Source: Collinsella tanakaei YIT 12063
GTDB taxonomy: Bacteria > Actinomycetota > Coriobacteriia > Coriobacteriales > Coriobacteriaceae
Length of the DNA: 64,000 nucleotides
Assembly (NCBI RefSeq): GCF_000225705.1
Contig: NZ_JH126467.1
Coordinates: 200,948 to 264,947 of the forward strand
Direction of reading: 5' to 3'
Shown piece after piece: positions 38,308-46,977 of the stretch (positions within the stretch are counted from its first letter, which is position 1; every line of letters starts with the position of its first letter). Under the pieces are notes generated by a model. The model was not told the origin of the DNA. It saw only the letters and a program-made list of their open reading frames with translations, and ran no database searches. A program made the translations under genes and the position numbers.

Positions 38308-39378
38308 ATGTCGAAGGCGTCCGTTCCCGCACGTAACCTCACGCGTCCCGTTAATGTTGGCGGGGTGCAGATTGGCGGGGGAGCGCCCGTTGTCGTCCAG
38401 TCGATGACGTGCACTCCCACCACCGATGCCGATGTCACGCTCGCGCAGGTCAATACTCTTGTCCAGGCGGGCTGTGACATCGTCCGGGTGTCCGTGCCCA
38501 CGGCGGAAGCCGTCGAGCCGTTTGGACGAATCTGCTCGTTAAGCCCCGTTCCCATTGTGGCCGATATTCATTTCGACTATCGGCTCGCCATCGCTGCGGT
38601 CGAACACGGGGCTTCAAAGCTGCGCATCAACCCCGGAAACATTGGGTCTTGGGATCGTGTCGACGCCGTCATCGACGCTGCCGGCCAGGCTGGCGCTGCG
38701 ATTCGCATTGGTGTGAATGCGGGGTCGCTTGATAAAGATATCGCCTCGCGCGAGGACTTATCGCAAGTTGACAAGCTCGTCGCCTCGTCCATGCAGTTCG
38801 TCGAGCATTTCGAGACCCGAGGCTTTACCGATATCGTCTTGTCTGCCAAGGCTCACAGCGTTTCCACCACGCTCGAGACCTACCGCAGGCTCTCTTCCGA
38901 ATTGCCGCAGATCCCCTTGCATCTTGGCGTGACTGAGGCCGGCGGTATCCAGCAGGGCACCATTAAGAGCTCTATCGCTTTGGGTGCGCTGCTAGCGGAG
39001 GGTATTGGCGACACCATGCGTGTGTCCCTTACGGCCGACCCTGTCGAGGAGGTCCCCGTCGCCTGGGGTATCTTGTCCGCGCTCGAGCTTCGTCGTCGTG
39101 GACCGGAGATTGTTTCGTGCCCAACCTGTGCCCGCTGCCAGGTCGATCTTATCGAGATCGCGGACGAAGTGACTCGTCGCCTTGCGTCTTGCACCAAGCC
39201 CGTCACTGTTGCCGTCATGGGTTGCGTTGTCAACGGACCCGGTGAGGCTTCGGATGCGGACGTGGGCGTTGCTTGCGGACGAGGTTCCGCCTTGTTGTTC
39301 CGCCATGGCGAAGTTGTGAGGAAGGTCGATGAGTCTCAGATCGTCGATGCCCTCATCGAAGAGGTGGAGGCGCTGTAG
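38308..39378 (+). CDS. ispG: (E)-4-hydroxy-3-methylbut-2-enyl-diphosphate synthase
   Basis: A 356-residue iron-sulfur MEP-pathway enzyme. Cluster cysteines are Cys271, Cys274 (SCPTC) and Cys306 in GCVVNGPGEA. VQSMTCTPTTD and VADIHFDYRLA mark the TIM barrel. ATG 38308 follows GAGAAGGGGG. It makes HMBPP, the substrate of IspH encoded at 50001. Confidence 0.97.
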   Translation: MSKASVPARNLTRPVNVGGVQIGGGAPVVVQSMTCTPTTDADVTLAQVNTLVQAGCDIVRVSVPTAEAVEPFGRICSLSPVPIVADIHFDYRLAIAAVEHGASKLRINPGNIGSWDRVDAVIDAAGQAGAAIRIGVNAGSLDKDIASREDLSQVDKLVASSMQFVEHFETRGFTDIVLSAKAHSVSTTLETYRRLSSELPQIPLHLGVTEAGGIQQGTIKSSIALGALLAEGIGDTMRVSLTADPVEEVPVAWGILSALELRRRGPEIVSCPTCARCQVDLIEIADEVTRRLASCTKPVTVAVMGCVVNGPGEASDADVGVACGRGSALLFRHGEVVRKVDESQIVDALIEEVEAL

Positions 39379-39438
39379 CGTCGTCCCGTTTGCGGTATCA
39401 TTGCTGTTGTTTTGCACATATATCAGAGGAGTTCCATA

Positions 39439-41166
39439 GTGTCTACCAAACGCACCAAGGCCATGAAGATGTCCGCGTTGTACGCCCCCACGCTTAAAGA
39501 GGATCCGGCGGAGGCCGAGCTCGCCAGCCATCGTCTGCTGCTGCGCGCCGGTATGATCCGCAAGCAGGCCGCCGGCCTGTATAGCTACCTGCCGCTGGCT
39601 TGGCGCTCGCTCAAGAAGATCGAGGACATCGTCCGCGACGAGATGGACGCCGCCGGGGCACAGGAGCTTCTTATGCCCATGGTCGTCGATGGCGCCCTGT
39701 GGCATGAGAGCGGCCGTTGGAACGCTTATGGGCCCGAGCTGATGCGTATGAAGGACCGCCACGACCGTGAGTTTGTTCTTGGTCCCACTCATGAGGAGAC
39801 CATCACCGATTTGGTGAAAAACGAGTTGCGTTCCTATAAGCAGCTGCCCGTCAACTTGTATCAGATCCAAGATAAGTTCCGCGATGAGATGCGTCCCCGC
39901 TTCGGCCTCATGCGCGGCCGCGAGTTCATCATGAAGGACGGCTATTCCTTCTCCGCCACGCAGGAGAGCCTGCAGGAGATCTACGACGACATGAAGGACG
40001 CCTATGCCCGCATCTGCGAGCGCTGCGGCCTTAAGGCCCTGCCCGTAGTCGCCGACTCCGGTCAGATCGGCGGCGATACCTCCGTCGAGTTCATGGCTTT
40101 GGCGGACGCTGGCGAGGCGAGCCTGGTCTACTGCGATGACTGCGGATTCGCCGCTGACGATGAGGCCGCTTCCACTAAGGTCGCGGTGACCGAGGGCCCT
40201 GGAGACGGCACCTTGGAAAAGGTTCTCACTCCTGGCATGGGTACCATCGAGGCCGTTGCCGACTTCTTTGGCTTCCCCCAAAACGGGACCCGCAAATCCC
40301 TGGCCCTTATTGCCGAGGACGGTACCAAGGTTGTCGCCATAGTTCCCGGCGACCATGAGCTCAACGAGTGCAAGGCTGAGAAGATTTTTGGCGAGTATCA
40401 TATGATGAGCGAGGAGGAGCTTGTCGAGGCCGGCCTCTTCAAGGGCTTCATCGGGCCTGTGAACCTGCCCCAGGGTATCCGTCTTGTTGTTGACGAGTCT
40501 CTTCGTGAGTCCCGTAGCTGGGCCTGCGGTGCAAATGAGGTCGACTACCACTTTATCGGTGCATGCCCCGATCGCGATTTCACGGTGGACGAGTGGGCTG
40601 ATCTTATCACCGTTCGCGAAGGGGATCCCTGCCCCCACTGTGGCCGTCCTCTCAAGGGTGCCCGCGGTATTGAGGTCTCCCAGGTGTTCCAGCTGGGTAC
40701 CAAGTACTCCGAGGCCATGGGCGCCACGTTCGCGGACGAGAACGGTGAGGAGAAGCCGTTTATCATGGGTTGCTACGGCGTGGGCGTTTCCCGTACGCTT
40801 GCCGCCGTCGTCGAGCAGCACAATGATGAGCATGGAATCATTTGGCCCGTCTCCATCGCCCCGTATGAGGTCTCCATCGTCCCGCTCGATCCTAAGCTAG
40901 ACGAGTGCGCCGCCGCCTGCGACGCCATCTCTTCCGCCCTGTGCGATGCCGGTATCGAGGTTGTTGTGGACGATCGCGATGAGCGCCCGGGCGTCAAATT
41001 CGCCGACAACGACCTTATGGGCTTCCCGTACCAGATCGTCATCGGCAAGCGCGGCCTCAAGAACGGCACCGTGGAGCTGAAAGATCGCGCTACCGGCGAT
41101 CGAGTGGACGTAGCAATCGATGAGGTTGCCTCCAAGGTCGCTCAGATGGTTGTCGACGCCCGCTAG
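39439..41166 (+). CDS. proS: Prolyl-tRNA synthetase (bacterial type)
   Basis: A 575-residue class II synthetase with the YbaK-like editing insertion (about 220-400) that marks the bacterial form. RAGMIRKQAAGLYSYLPL, GPTHEET, QIQDKFRDEMRPRFGLMR and GCYGVGVSR are canonical. GTG 39439 with AGAGGAG is taken as start; ATG 39463 is an alternative. It charges tRNA-Pro; a tRNA-Pro(GGG) gene lies at 60334. A terminator follows, ending the pyrH-proS run. Confidence 0.97.
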   Translation: MSTKRTKAMKMSALYAPTLKEDPAEAELASHRLLLRAGMIRKQAAGLYSYLPLAWRSLKKIEDIVRDEMDAAGAQELLMPMVVDGALWHESGRWNAYGPELMRMKDRHDREFVLGPTHEETITDLVKNELRSYKQLPVNLYQIQDKFRDEMRPRFGLMRGREFIMKDGYSFSATQESLQEIYDDMKDAYARICERCGLKALPVVADSGQIGGDTSVEFMALADAGEASLVYCDDCGFAADDEAASTKVAVTEGPGDGTLEKVLTPGMGTIEAVADFFGFPQNGTRKSLALIAEDGTKVVAIVPGDHELNECKAEKIFGEYHMMSEEELVEAGLFKGFIGPVNLPQGIRLVVDESLRESRSWACGANEVDYHFIGACPDRDFTVDEWADLITVREGDPCPHCGRPLKGARGIEVSQVFQLGTKYSEAMGATFADENGEEKPFIMGCYGVGVSRTLAAVVEQHNDEHGIIWPVSIAPYEVSIVPLDPKLDECAAACDAISSALCDAGIEVVVDDRDERPGVKFADNDLMGFPYQIVIGKRGLKNGTVELKDRATGDRVDVAIDEVASKVAQMVVDAR

Positions 41167-41201
41167 GCTGGGTTTCCTGTTTGGTTTGAATATTGCTAGG
41201 G

Positions 41202-41226
41202 GAGGGGCTGGCTTGGCCCCTCTTTT
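41202..41226 (+). terminator. Rho-independent terminator after proS
   Basis: GAGGGGC/GCCCCTC with a seven-base loop, then TTTT. Confidence 0.85.
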
Positions 41227-41311
41227 GCAACCGGGTGCGCAATGCTTAAGCCGTAGGCCTTAGGGTGGGCGAGTTTGAGTGAGCGAGTTTCAAATTTTCT
41301 TAAATTTATCC

Positions 41312-41340
41312 TTGCATTAGGGTGGGCTTTCCCGTATATT
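41312..41340 (+). promoter_or_regulatory. Promoter of first tRNA-Ala
   Basis: TTGCAT (41312-41317) and TATATT (41335-41340), 17-base spacer; the tRNA begins 17 bases later. Confidence 0.8.
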
Positions 41341-41356
41341 ATTCATCGCACCGCTT

Positions 41357-41429
41357 GGGGGCGTAGCTCAGCTGGGAGAGCGCTTGACTGGCAGTCAAGA
41401 GGTCAGGGGTTCGATCCCCCTCGTCTCCA
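41357..41429 (+). tRNA. tRNA-Ala (anticodon GGC), copy 1
   Basis: GGGGGCG pairs with CGTCTCC and includes the G3-U70 pair that marks alanine tRNAs. Anticodon loop CTGGCAG gives GGC. T arm AGGGG-TTCGATC-CCCCT. The gene ends A-CCC rather than A-CCA, so the CCA end is not encoded. Identical in sequence to the copies at 41729 and 41982. Confidence 0.95.
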
Positions 41430-41443
41430 CCCAAGAATCTGAG

Positions 41444-41472
41444 AGCCTCCGAGTTAGTTCGGAGGCTTTTTT
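41444..41472 (+). terminator. Terminator after tRNA-Ala copy 1
   Basis: AGCCTCCGA/TCGGAGGCT stem with a six-base loop, followed by six Ts. It ends only 17 bases before the next tRNA. Confidence 0.8.
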
Positions 41473-41489
41473 CATACACGGTGTTATAA

Positions 41490-41565
41490 GGGCTTGTGGC
41501 GCAACGGTTAGCGCAGGGGACTCATAATCCCTGGGTTCTGGGTTCGAATCCCGGCAGGCCCACCA
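41490..41565 (+). tRNA. tRNA with CAT anticodon (elongator Met or Ile2)
   Basis: GGGCTTG pairs with CAGGCCC; anticodon stem GGGGA/TCCCT with loop CTCATAA gives CAU. CCA is encoded. A CAU anticodon can be elongator Met or lysidine-modified Ile2; sequence alone does not decide this here. It is not the initiator, since the anticodon stem lacks the three G-C pairs in the initiator arrangement. No promoter fits in the 17 bases after the preceding terminator. Confidence 0.9.
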
Positions 41566-41575
41566 TTGAATCTGC

Positions 41576-41600
41576 AGGTCGTGCCTAGTGCGCGACCTTT
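41576..41600 (+). terminator. Terminator after the CAU tRNA
   Basis: AGGTCGTGC/GCGCGACCT with loop CTAGT and a short TTT. Confidence 0.65.
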
Positions 41601-41684
41601 CTATATGTATTGGGCGGACTAGAGACTTGTAGGATCTGCTCATTGAGATGCTCATTGAGATTTCTCATAACGAAAAAAAAGTTC

Positions 41685-41714
41685 TTGCAATGCTTCTCGA
41701 TGCATGGTTATAAT
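41685..41714 (+). promoter_or_regulatory. Promoter of tRNA-Ala copy 2
   Basis: TTGCAA (41685-41690) and TATAAT (41709-41714), 18-base spacer; preceded by an A-rich tract (AAAAAAGTTC) that may act as an UP element. Confidence 0.8.
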
Positions 41715-41728
41715 TTCTTTTGTTGCTT

Positions 41729-41801
41729 GGGGGCGTAGCTCAGCTGGGAGAGCGCTTGACTGGCAGTCAAGAGGTCAGGGGTTCGATCCCCCTCGTCTCC
41801 A
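41729..41801 (+). tRNA. tRNA-Ala (anticodon GGC), copy 2
   Basis: Same 73-base sequence as copy 1, including G3-U70, GGC anticodon and an A-CCC end without encoded CCA. It has its own promoter and terminator. Confidence 0.95.
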
Positions 41802-41815
41802 CCCAAGATTGTTCA

Positions 41816-41846
41816 AGAGTCGGAAGTTCTCTTCCGGCTCTTTTTT
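41816..41846 (+). terminator. Terminator after tRNA-Ala copy 2
   Basis: AGAGTCGGAAG/CTTCCGGCTCT, loop TTCT, then a T run. Confidence 0.85.
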
Positions 41847-41936
41847 CATATGCGAGTGATCAGTCGGCTAGTCTGCTTATCGATTAATTGTCCAATTGGT
41901 GCAATTGGTCCATCTGAATCTTTTTCAAAAAAGTTC

Positions 41937-41965
41937 TTGCACGCAGCTATCTATTCCCGTATATT
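41937..41965 (+). promoter_or_regulatory. Promoter of tRNA-Ala copy 3
   Basis: TTGCAC (41937-41942) and TATATT (41960-41965), 17-base spacer; same AAAAAAGTTC tract directly upstream as for copy 2 and for tRNA-Pro. Confidence 0.8.
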
Positions 41966-41981
41966 ATTTTCCGCACCGCTT

Positions 41982-42054
41982 GGGGGCGTAGCTCAGCTGG
42001 GAGAGCGCTTGACTGGCAGTCAAGAGGTCAGGGGTTCGATCCCCCTCGTCTCCA
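41982..42054 (+). tRNA. tRNA-Ala (anticodon GGC), copy 3
   Basis: Third identical 73-base copy, again ending A-CCC. The region around it (TTCCCGTATATTATT and CACCGCTTG) also resembles that of copy 1, consistent with duplication of the whole transcription unit. Confidence 0.95.
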
Positions 42055-42068
42055 CCCAAGAAATTTCA

Positions 42069-42100
42069 AGAGTCGGAAGTTCGCTTTCGACTCTTTTTTT
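42069..42100 (+). terminator. Terminator after tRNA-Ala copy 3
   Basis: AGAGTCGGAAG/CTTTCGACTCT, loop TTCG, then seven Ts. The 183 bases that follow, up to 42283, show no gene. Confidence 0.85.
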
Positions 42101-42283
42101 GTTGAGAAAGATCCTCTACTCGGGTACATTTCGCCTTGCGGCGGATTCTCTTGCATCGCGGCAATCGTCCACGCTTCGTTTGTGTAACCGAGGTGTTCCG
42201 TGGCGTGTCTAAAAGGGGAGAACCCGGGGCACTTCTGATAAACTCGATACGATATAAATCAGCAGTCTTTAAAGGGGAAGAAC

Positions 42284-42901
42284 ATGGACCCCGCTCCGTC
42301 ACATGGATACAACACACATTCCGGTGCCCAACAGGTGCTGAGGTTCGTCAGCAAGCTTTATCTTGCTTGGTATGTGCTCTCCGCGTTTGTCGCCATCGTC
42401 TTCTTGGCGTTTTACCTGTTGAACGGTTTTGATATCACGGACTTCTCCAGCGCCGTGACGCCCACGCGACAGGCTGCGCTTGCAAGTGGTGCCGTCTTTC
42501 TGGTCGATCTTGTGTTCAACATTGTCCTCGCCATCGCCGCATTGCATTGCGCCGACCATCCCAGGTTCGCCAAGCGCTTCCGTATCCTCGCGATCATCCT
42601 TGTGATTCTTAGCGCGGCCTCTTGTGCGCACAATGCGGTGAGTGGGCAGCTTGCCAGCGTTGCCTCTTCGTTGTACAGCCTGTTTATCAACGGGCTATTG
42701 CTCTACCTAGTTACGCAGGTAAAGAAAGACCAGCTTGCTGGTACGGCGTTTGACGTATTCGACCTTCAACGCACGCCTACGGGCAAGGTTCTTCGTACCG
42801 ATCGACAGGTTGCTCGCGCTATCGAGCGCGGCGAGATTCCCGTTGTCAATCCTTCCTCGTCCACAACCTTGTCCATAAACGCGACAAGATTCCAAAAATA
42901 G
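42284..42901 (+). CDS. Unrecognised four-helix membrane protein
   Basis: A 205-residue protein behind AAAGGGGAAG with about four hydrophobic segments (near 24-46, 65-87, 100-118 and 122-143), then a polar C-terminal tail of 60 residues. I do not recognise the family. A soluble tail containing TDRQVARAIERGEIPVVNP may face the cytoplasm. It stands alone between tRNA genes, with no clear promoter; TATAAA-like sequence occurs at 42252-42258. Reading-frame quality and ribosome site make it a probable real gene. Confidence 0.65.
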   Translation: MDPAPSHGYNTHSGAQQVLRFVSKLYLAWYVLSAFVAIVFLAFYLLNGFDITDFSSAVTPTRQAALASGAVFLVDLVFNIVLAIAALHCADHPRFAKRFRILAIILVILSAASCAHNAVSGQLASVASSLYSLFINGLLLYLVTQVKKDQLAGTAFDVFDLQRTPTGKVLRTDRQVARAIERGEIPVVNPSSSTTLSINATRFQK

Positions 42902-42904
42902 TTG

Positions 42905-42933
42905 TTGGCGTATTTGGAATCCCATGGTAATAT
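42905..42933 (+). promoter_or_regulatory. Promoter of tRNA-Val
   Basis: TTGGCG (42905-42910) and TAATAT (42928-42933), 17-base spacer; tRNA begins 22 bases later. Confidence 0.7.
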
Positions 42934-42955
42934 TCTTTCTGCTGAAAAGCGCTAA

Positions 42956-43030
42956 GGGCGATTGGCTCAGTGGTAGAGCACATCCTTCACACGGATGGGG
43001 TCACAAGTTCGAATCTTGTATCGCCCACCA
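42956..43030 (+). tRNA. tRNA-Val (anticodon CAC)
   Basis: GGGCGAT pairs with ATCGCCC; anticodon stem CATCC/GGATG with loop TTCACAC gives CAC; T arm ACAAG-TTCGAAT-CTTGT; CCA encoded. Confidence 0.95.
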
Positions 43031-43041
43031 GAACTTAATGG

Positions 43042-43067
43042 GGACCCGGGAGACCGGGTCCTTTTTT
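43042..43067 (+). terminator. Terminator after tRNA-Val
   Basis: GGACCCGG/CCGGGTCC with a GAGA loop, then six Ts. It lies just before abcF, so that gene needs read-through or its own promoter. Confidence 0.85.
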
Positions 43068-43099
43068 CTTATTGGTCAAAGTGCGAAGGTGATGGATAC

Positions 43100-45109
43100 A
43101 TGATTCTCCTTGCAGACAAGATCGAGAAAAGCTTTGGCGCCCGCGTGCTGTTCTCCGGCGCCACGCTTCAGATCAATGCCGGCGAGCGCTATGCGCTGGT
43201 TGGACCAAATGGTGCCGGCAAGACCACCATGCTCAAAATCATCATGGGCCAGGAGTCTCCCGATTCAGGCTCCGTGCAATATGCCAAGGACGTTAAGGTG
43301 GGCTATCTCGAGCAGGAGACCAAGCTTGCCTCCGACACGTCCATCATTCAAGAGGTGATGGCATCGGCCGAGGAGATTCGTCGAATGGGCGAGCGCGCCG
43401 AGGAGCTTCAAGTGCGCATCGCAGAGGCTTCTCGAGACGATAATTTGGATGAGATGCTAACCGAGTACGGTCGCGTTCAGGACCGCTTCGAGCATCTTGG
43501 CGGATACGAGCTGGAGAGCAACGCTCGTCAGATCCTCGCGGGCTTGGGTTTTCGCGTAGAGGATTTCGATAAGCCGTGCTCTGAATTCTCTGGCGGTTGG
43601 CAGATGCGCATCGCGCTGGCGAAGCTCTTCTTGCGCAGGCCGGACCTTCTATTGCTGGACGAGCCGACCAACCACTTGGACCTCGAGAGCGTCCAGTGGC
43701 TGCGCGGCTTCATCGCGAACTACGAGGGCGCCGTTCTCATTGTCAGCCACGACCGCGCCTTTATGGACGCCTGCGTGGACCACGTCGCGGCTTTGGAGAA
43801 CCGCCGCGTAACGGTGTACACGGGCAACTATTCGTCCTATCTTAAGCAGCGCGAGGACAACCTTGAGCAGATGCGCGCCAAGCGAGCCGCCCAGGAGCGC
43901 GAGATCGCCCATATGCAGGTCTTCGTGGATAAGTTTCGCTATAAGCCCACCAAGGCGGCGCAGGCTCAAGAGCGCATGCGCCGTATCGAGCAGATCAAAA
44001 GCGAGCTTGTCATTTTGCCCGAGGGCCACAAGCATGTAGACTTCAAGTTTCCCGATCCCCCGCGCTCCGGAGACATGGTTGCGGCGCTTGAGGGTGTGAG
44101 TAAGTCCTATGGCGACAAGCATATCTATAGCGGTATAGATCTCAAGCTCTACCGCGGCGACCGCGTGGCCCTGGTTGGCCCCAACGGCGCCGGTAAATCT
44201 ACGCTCCTCAAGATGCTCGCCGGTGTCGAGGCGCCTTCATCTGGTACCCGCGAGCTTGGTCTTCACGTAGGCGTTGCGTACTACGCCCAGCATCAGCTGG
44301 AGGGCTTGAAGGAGTCCAACACGGTGCTGCAGGAGATCGACTCGGTGGCACCTGGCTGGACCGTTCCGCAAGAGCGCAGCCTTTTGGGCGCGTTCCTCTT
44401 TAGCGGCGACTCCGTCGACAAGCGCGTAGGCGTACTGTCCGGCGGAGAGCGCGCGCGTTTGGCCCTGGCCAAGATGCTGGTAGCCCCCGAAGCGCTGCTG
44501 TGCCTGGACGAGCCTACTAACCACCTTGATATCGATTCGGTCGATATGCTCGAGAATGCGCTGCGCAACTTCCCCGGCACCATCGTCCTCATTAGCCATG
44601 ACGAGCACCTAGTGCGCGCTGTGGCGAACCGCGTGGTTGATATTCGCGACGGCAAGATGACCGTGATCGACGGTGATTACGATTACTACCTGTATAAACG
44701 CGAGGACCTGGCGCAGCGCGCCGCGGCGGAAGAGACCGCATCGCAGCAGGCCAAGCAGCCCGCCCGCGCACCTCGTGTTCACGTTACGGAGCAGACGCCC
44801 GTCCGCGAGGGCAAGAAGACCCGCGAGCAGCGCCGTGCCGAGGCAGACGCCCGCGCCGAGCTCAACCGCCGCCTTAAGAAGACCAAGACGCGCTTGGCCG
44901 AGGTCGATAGGCTTCTAGAGAAGCATCGCAAGCGCTATGACGAGCTCATGGAGTTGATGGCGTCTGAGGAGCTTTACGCCGATCAGGAGAAATTCAACGC
45001 CGCGTTGGTGGAATATAACGGTCTCAAGAAGGAGATTCCCGCGCTCGAGGATGAATGGCTCGAGCTCTCGACAAAGATTGAAGAGGAGACCGCACGTGGA
45101 CTTGCGTAG
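43100..45109 (+). CDS. ABC-F family ATPase
   Basis: A 669-residue protein with two ABC domains and no membrane helices. Walker A sites are GPNGAGKT (35-42) and GPNGAGKS (360-367); signature/Walker B pairs are SGGWQMR with [12 protein letters not shown] and SGGERAR with [12 protein letters not shown] charged linker separates them and a C-terminal coiled coil (about 585-665) follows. ABC-F proteins act on the ribosome as translation factors or resistance proteins; housekeeping context favours the former (Uup/EttA-like). ATG 43100 follows GAAGGTGATGG. The next gene overlaps its end by 14 bases. Confidence 0.9.
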   Translation: MILLADKIEKSFGARVLFSGATLQINAGERYALVGPNGAGKTTMLKIIMGQESPDSGSVQYAKDVKVGYLEQETKLASDTSIIQEVMASAEEIRRMGERAEELQVRIAEASRDDNLDEMLTEYGRVQDRFEHLGGYELESNARQILAGLGFRVEDFDKPCSEFSGGWQMRIALAKLFLRRPDLLLLDEPTNHLDLESVQWLRGFIANYEGAVLIVSHDRAFMDACVDHVAALENRRVTVYTGNYSSYLKQREDNLEQMRAKRAAQEREIAHMQVFVDKFRYKPTKAAQAQERMRRIEQIKSELVILPEGHKHVDFKFPDPPRSGDMVAALEGVSKSYGDKHIYSGIDLKLYRGDRVALVGPNGAGKSTLLKMLAGVEAPSSGTRELGLHVGVAYYAQHQLEGLKESNTVLQEIDSVAPGWTVPQERSLLGAFLFSGDSVDKRVGVLSGGERARLALAKMLVAPEALLCLDEPTNHLDIDSVDMLENALRNFPGTIVLISHDEHLVRAVANRVVDIRDGKMTVIDGDYDYYLYKREDLAQRAAAEETASQQAKQPARAPRVHVTEQTPVREGKKTREQRRAEADARAELNRRLKKTKTRLAEVDRLLEKHRKRYDELMELMASEELYADQEKFNAALVEYNGLKKEIPALEDEWLELSTKIEEETARGLA

Positions 45110-45395
45110 AGCCGGGGCTATCGTCCTGAGCATTGTGGCCATCGCGCTGAGGCTATGCGCTATCGCGATGTGCGCCATCACCGTCGTCCTGTGCTTTTCC
45201 GGGCTTTCGGCGCGGCTCAACATGGTTGGGTTCGTAGTCGACCTCTCTCGCGCCATGCCCGCCGTCATCGCTGGCTACGGAGTCATCACCACGCCGTTTG
45301 GAGGGGTGTTCCGTCTTGATTTCGCCCTGGTCGCCGCAGTCTTGTTCCTTCTTGACTACGTATGCTGCCGCGCGTCTCGCACCCTGCGCCTTTAG
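45096..45395 (+). CDS. Small unrecognised membrane protein
   Basis: A 99-residue protein starting at GTG 45096 inside the end of the ABC-F gene, with AAGAGGAGA at 45080-45088 as ribosome site. It has two or three hydrophobic segments (about 7-35 and 65-88) and a Cys-rich start of the second half (YVCCRAS). No family recognised. Overlap with abcF and 15-base spacing to the M50 protease gene suggest co-expression with both. Confidence 0.6.
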   Translation: MDLRRAGAIVLSIVAIALRLCAIAMCAITVVLCFSGLSARLNMVGFVVDLSRAMPAVIAGYGVITTPFGGVFRLDFALVAAVLFLLDYVCCRASRTLRL

Positions 45396-45410
45396 GAGGT
45401 ATCGCAACCG

Positions 45411-46079
45411 ATGGGTCTAGATATAGAATCGCTGCTTATCAGCGCCCTTGCCGTCATCATCGGCATCGTCATCCATGAGAGCGCGCACGCGCTTGCCGCT
45501 TATGCCCTGGGTGATAAGACGGCGCGCTCGCGTGGAAGGGTGTCTCTCAACCCGCTTAACCATATCGATCCGTTCGGCACTATATTGCTGCCGCTGCTCA
45601 TGATCGCCGCAGGCGGCCCGGTGTTCGCGTTCGCCAAGCCGGTTCCGATCTATTTGGGCAACCTCAAGCATCCCAAGCGCGACGAGCTCTTGATCTCGCT
45701 GGCGGGGCCCGCTTCCAACATCGTGCTTGCGTGCCTGGGCGCGCTGTTGCTCTCCGGCGTGGTAAACGGGTCGATGTGGGCCACGGCCGCCGGTTCCATT
45801 GTTGCGGAGTTTGCGCTCACGTTTATCTTCGTAAACCTGTCCCTGGCGTTTTTCAACCTTATTCCGCTTCCCCCGCTGGATGGCTCCTCCATCTTGGTGC
45901 TGTTTCTCAAGGGCGAGGCGCTCAACACCTACTACCGTATCCAGCAATACGCCATGCCCATCTTGATCGTTGTGCTCTACCTGCTGCCCATGCTCACGGG
46001 CATCGACCTCATCGATATCTACTTCGATTTCACGGTGTATCCGCTGGGCGATGCCCTTCTGTCCTTCGCCCTGGCATAA
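45411..46079 (+). CDS. M50 site-2 protease-like membrane peptidase
   Basis: A 222-residue integral membrane protease. HESAH at 22-26 in the first helix and PPLDGS with Asp157 form the zinc site; LNPLNHIDPFGTI is typical of this compact M50B branch (YwhC/FtsH-unrelated). There is no PDZ domain. It starts at ATG 45411 with TAGGAGG. This branch commonly lies directly upstream of scpA-scpB in Gram-positive bacteria; substrates are unknown. Confidence 0.9.
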   Translation: MGLDIESLLISALAVIIGIVIHESAHALAAYALGDKTARSRGRVSLNPLNHIDPFGTILLPLLMIAAGGPVFAFAKPVPIYLGNLKHPKRDELLISLAGPASNIVLACLGALLLSGVVNGSMWATAAGSIVAEFALTFIFVNLSLAFFNLIPLPPLDGSSILVLFLKGEALNTYYRIQQYAMPILIVVLYLLPMLTGIDLIDIYFDFTVYPLGDALLSFALA

Positions 46080-46171
46080 GAGTGCGGTACACTTTTAGCA
46101 GTTTGTGCAGATAGACCGCATTTGCCTTGGGTGCCTTGCGGTTTTACGGGTCGAGTCCAAGGAGGCTGGCG

Positions 46172-46972
46172 TTGTCTTATCGCGTTTCCACGCAGGCTTA
46201 TTCCGGCCCCTTTGACCTGCTGCTCCAGTTGGTGAGCAGGCAAAAGGTCGATATCGGATCCATCTCCATTTCAGAGGTCGCCGAGCAGTATCTCGCCGAA
46301 GTCGAACGCATGCAGGCGCTGGACCTGGATGTTGCGAGCGACTTTTTGCTTGTCGCCGCCACCCTCCTCGATATCAAAGCGGCTTCCCTGGTTCCAGATG
46401 AACCCATTAAGGCGTCTTTGGACGAGGGCGAGGATGAAGAGCTTGCGGACCTGGACGGCGACGCGCTTCGCGAGGTCCTTATCGCCCGCCTTATCGCGTA
46501 CAAGCAGTTCAAGGGTGCGGCGGCTGCCCTGGGCGCCCGTATGGAGGCCGAAAGCCGCATGCATCCGCGAGTCGCCGGTCCCGACCCAGAGTTTTTGAAC
46601 CTTATGCCAGATTACCTGGCCGGCATCACGCTGCGCGGACTGGCGGTGATTTGCGCGGATATCGATGGCCGCCGCGAGAAGTTTCTGCTTGAGGCCGAAC
46701 ATGTCGCCCCGCGCCGCATGCCTATCGAGCTTACCGTTGCCTCCGTTGACCGCGTTACCATTTCTCGTCCTCATACTACGTTTAGGGAGCTGCTCGATGG
46801 CGATGCCACCACAGAGCAGGTGGTCGCCACCTTTTTGGCGATTCTCGAGCTTGCCAAGCGCGGTTCGGTCACGCTTGAGCAGGACGAGAATTTCGGCATC
46901 ATTCGCATCGACCGCGTTGAGGGCGCGCCGGAGTACCGTCTCGGCGAATCGCTTGAAGAAGAAGGGGAGTAG
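46172..46972 (+). CDS. scpA: Segregation and condensation protein A
   Basis: A 266-residue kleisin subunit of the SMC condensin. YSGPFDLLLQLVSRQKVDIGSI and FLLVAATLLDIKA in the N-terminal half are diagnostic; a winged-helix C terminus follows. TTG 46172 with an AAGGAGG site is taken as start; the open frame from ATG 46127 lacks one. scpB begins five bases after its stop. Confidence 0.94.
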   Translation: MSYRVSTQAYSGPFDLLLQLVSRQKVDIGSISISEVAEQYLAEVERMQALDLDVASDFLLVAATLLDIKAASLVPDEPIKASLDEGEDEELADLDGDALREVLIARLIAYKQFKGAAAALGARMEAESRMHPRVAGPDPEFLNLMPDYLAGITLRGLAVICADIDGRREKFLLEAEHVAPRRMPIELTVASVDRVTISRPHTTFRELLDGDATTEQVVATFLAILELAKRGSVTLEQDENFGIIRIDRVEGAPEYRLGESLEEEGE

Positions 46973-46977
46973 CCCGT

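Noticed and set aside
38992..40833. A 613-residue open frame antisense to ispG and proS
   Set aside because: Same cause; both sense genes are well supported, and the frame lacks a ribosome site and recognisable domains.
41357..42054. Repeated 73-base units that could suggest a CRISPR or other array
   Set aside because: Each unit folds as tRNA-Ala with G3-U70 and GGC anticodon; spacing is irregular and each has its own promoter and terminator.
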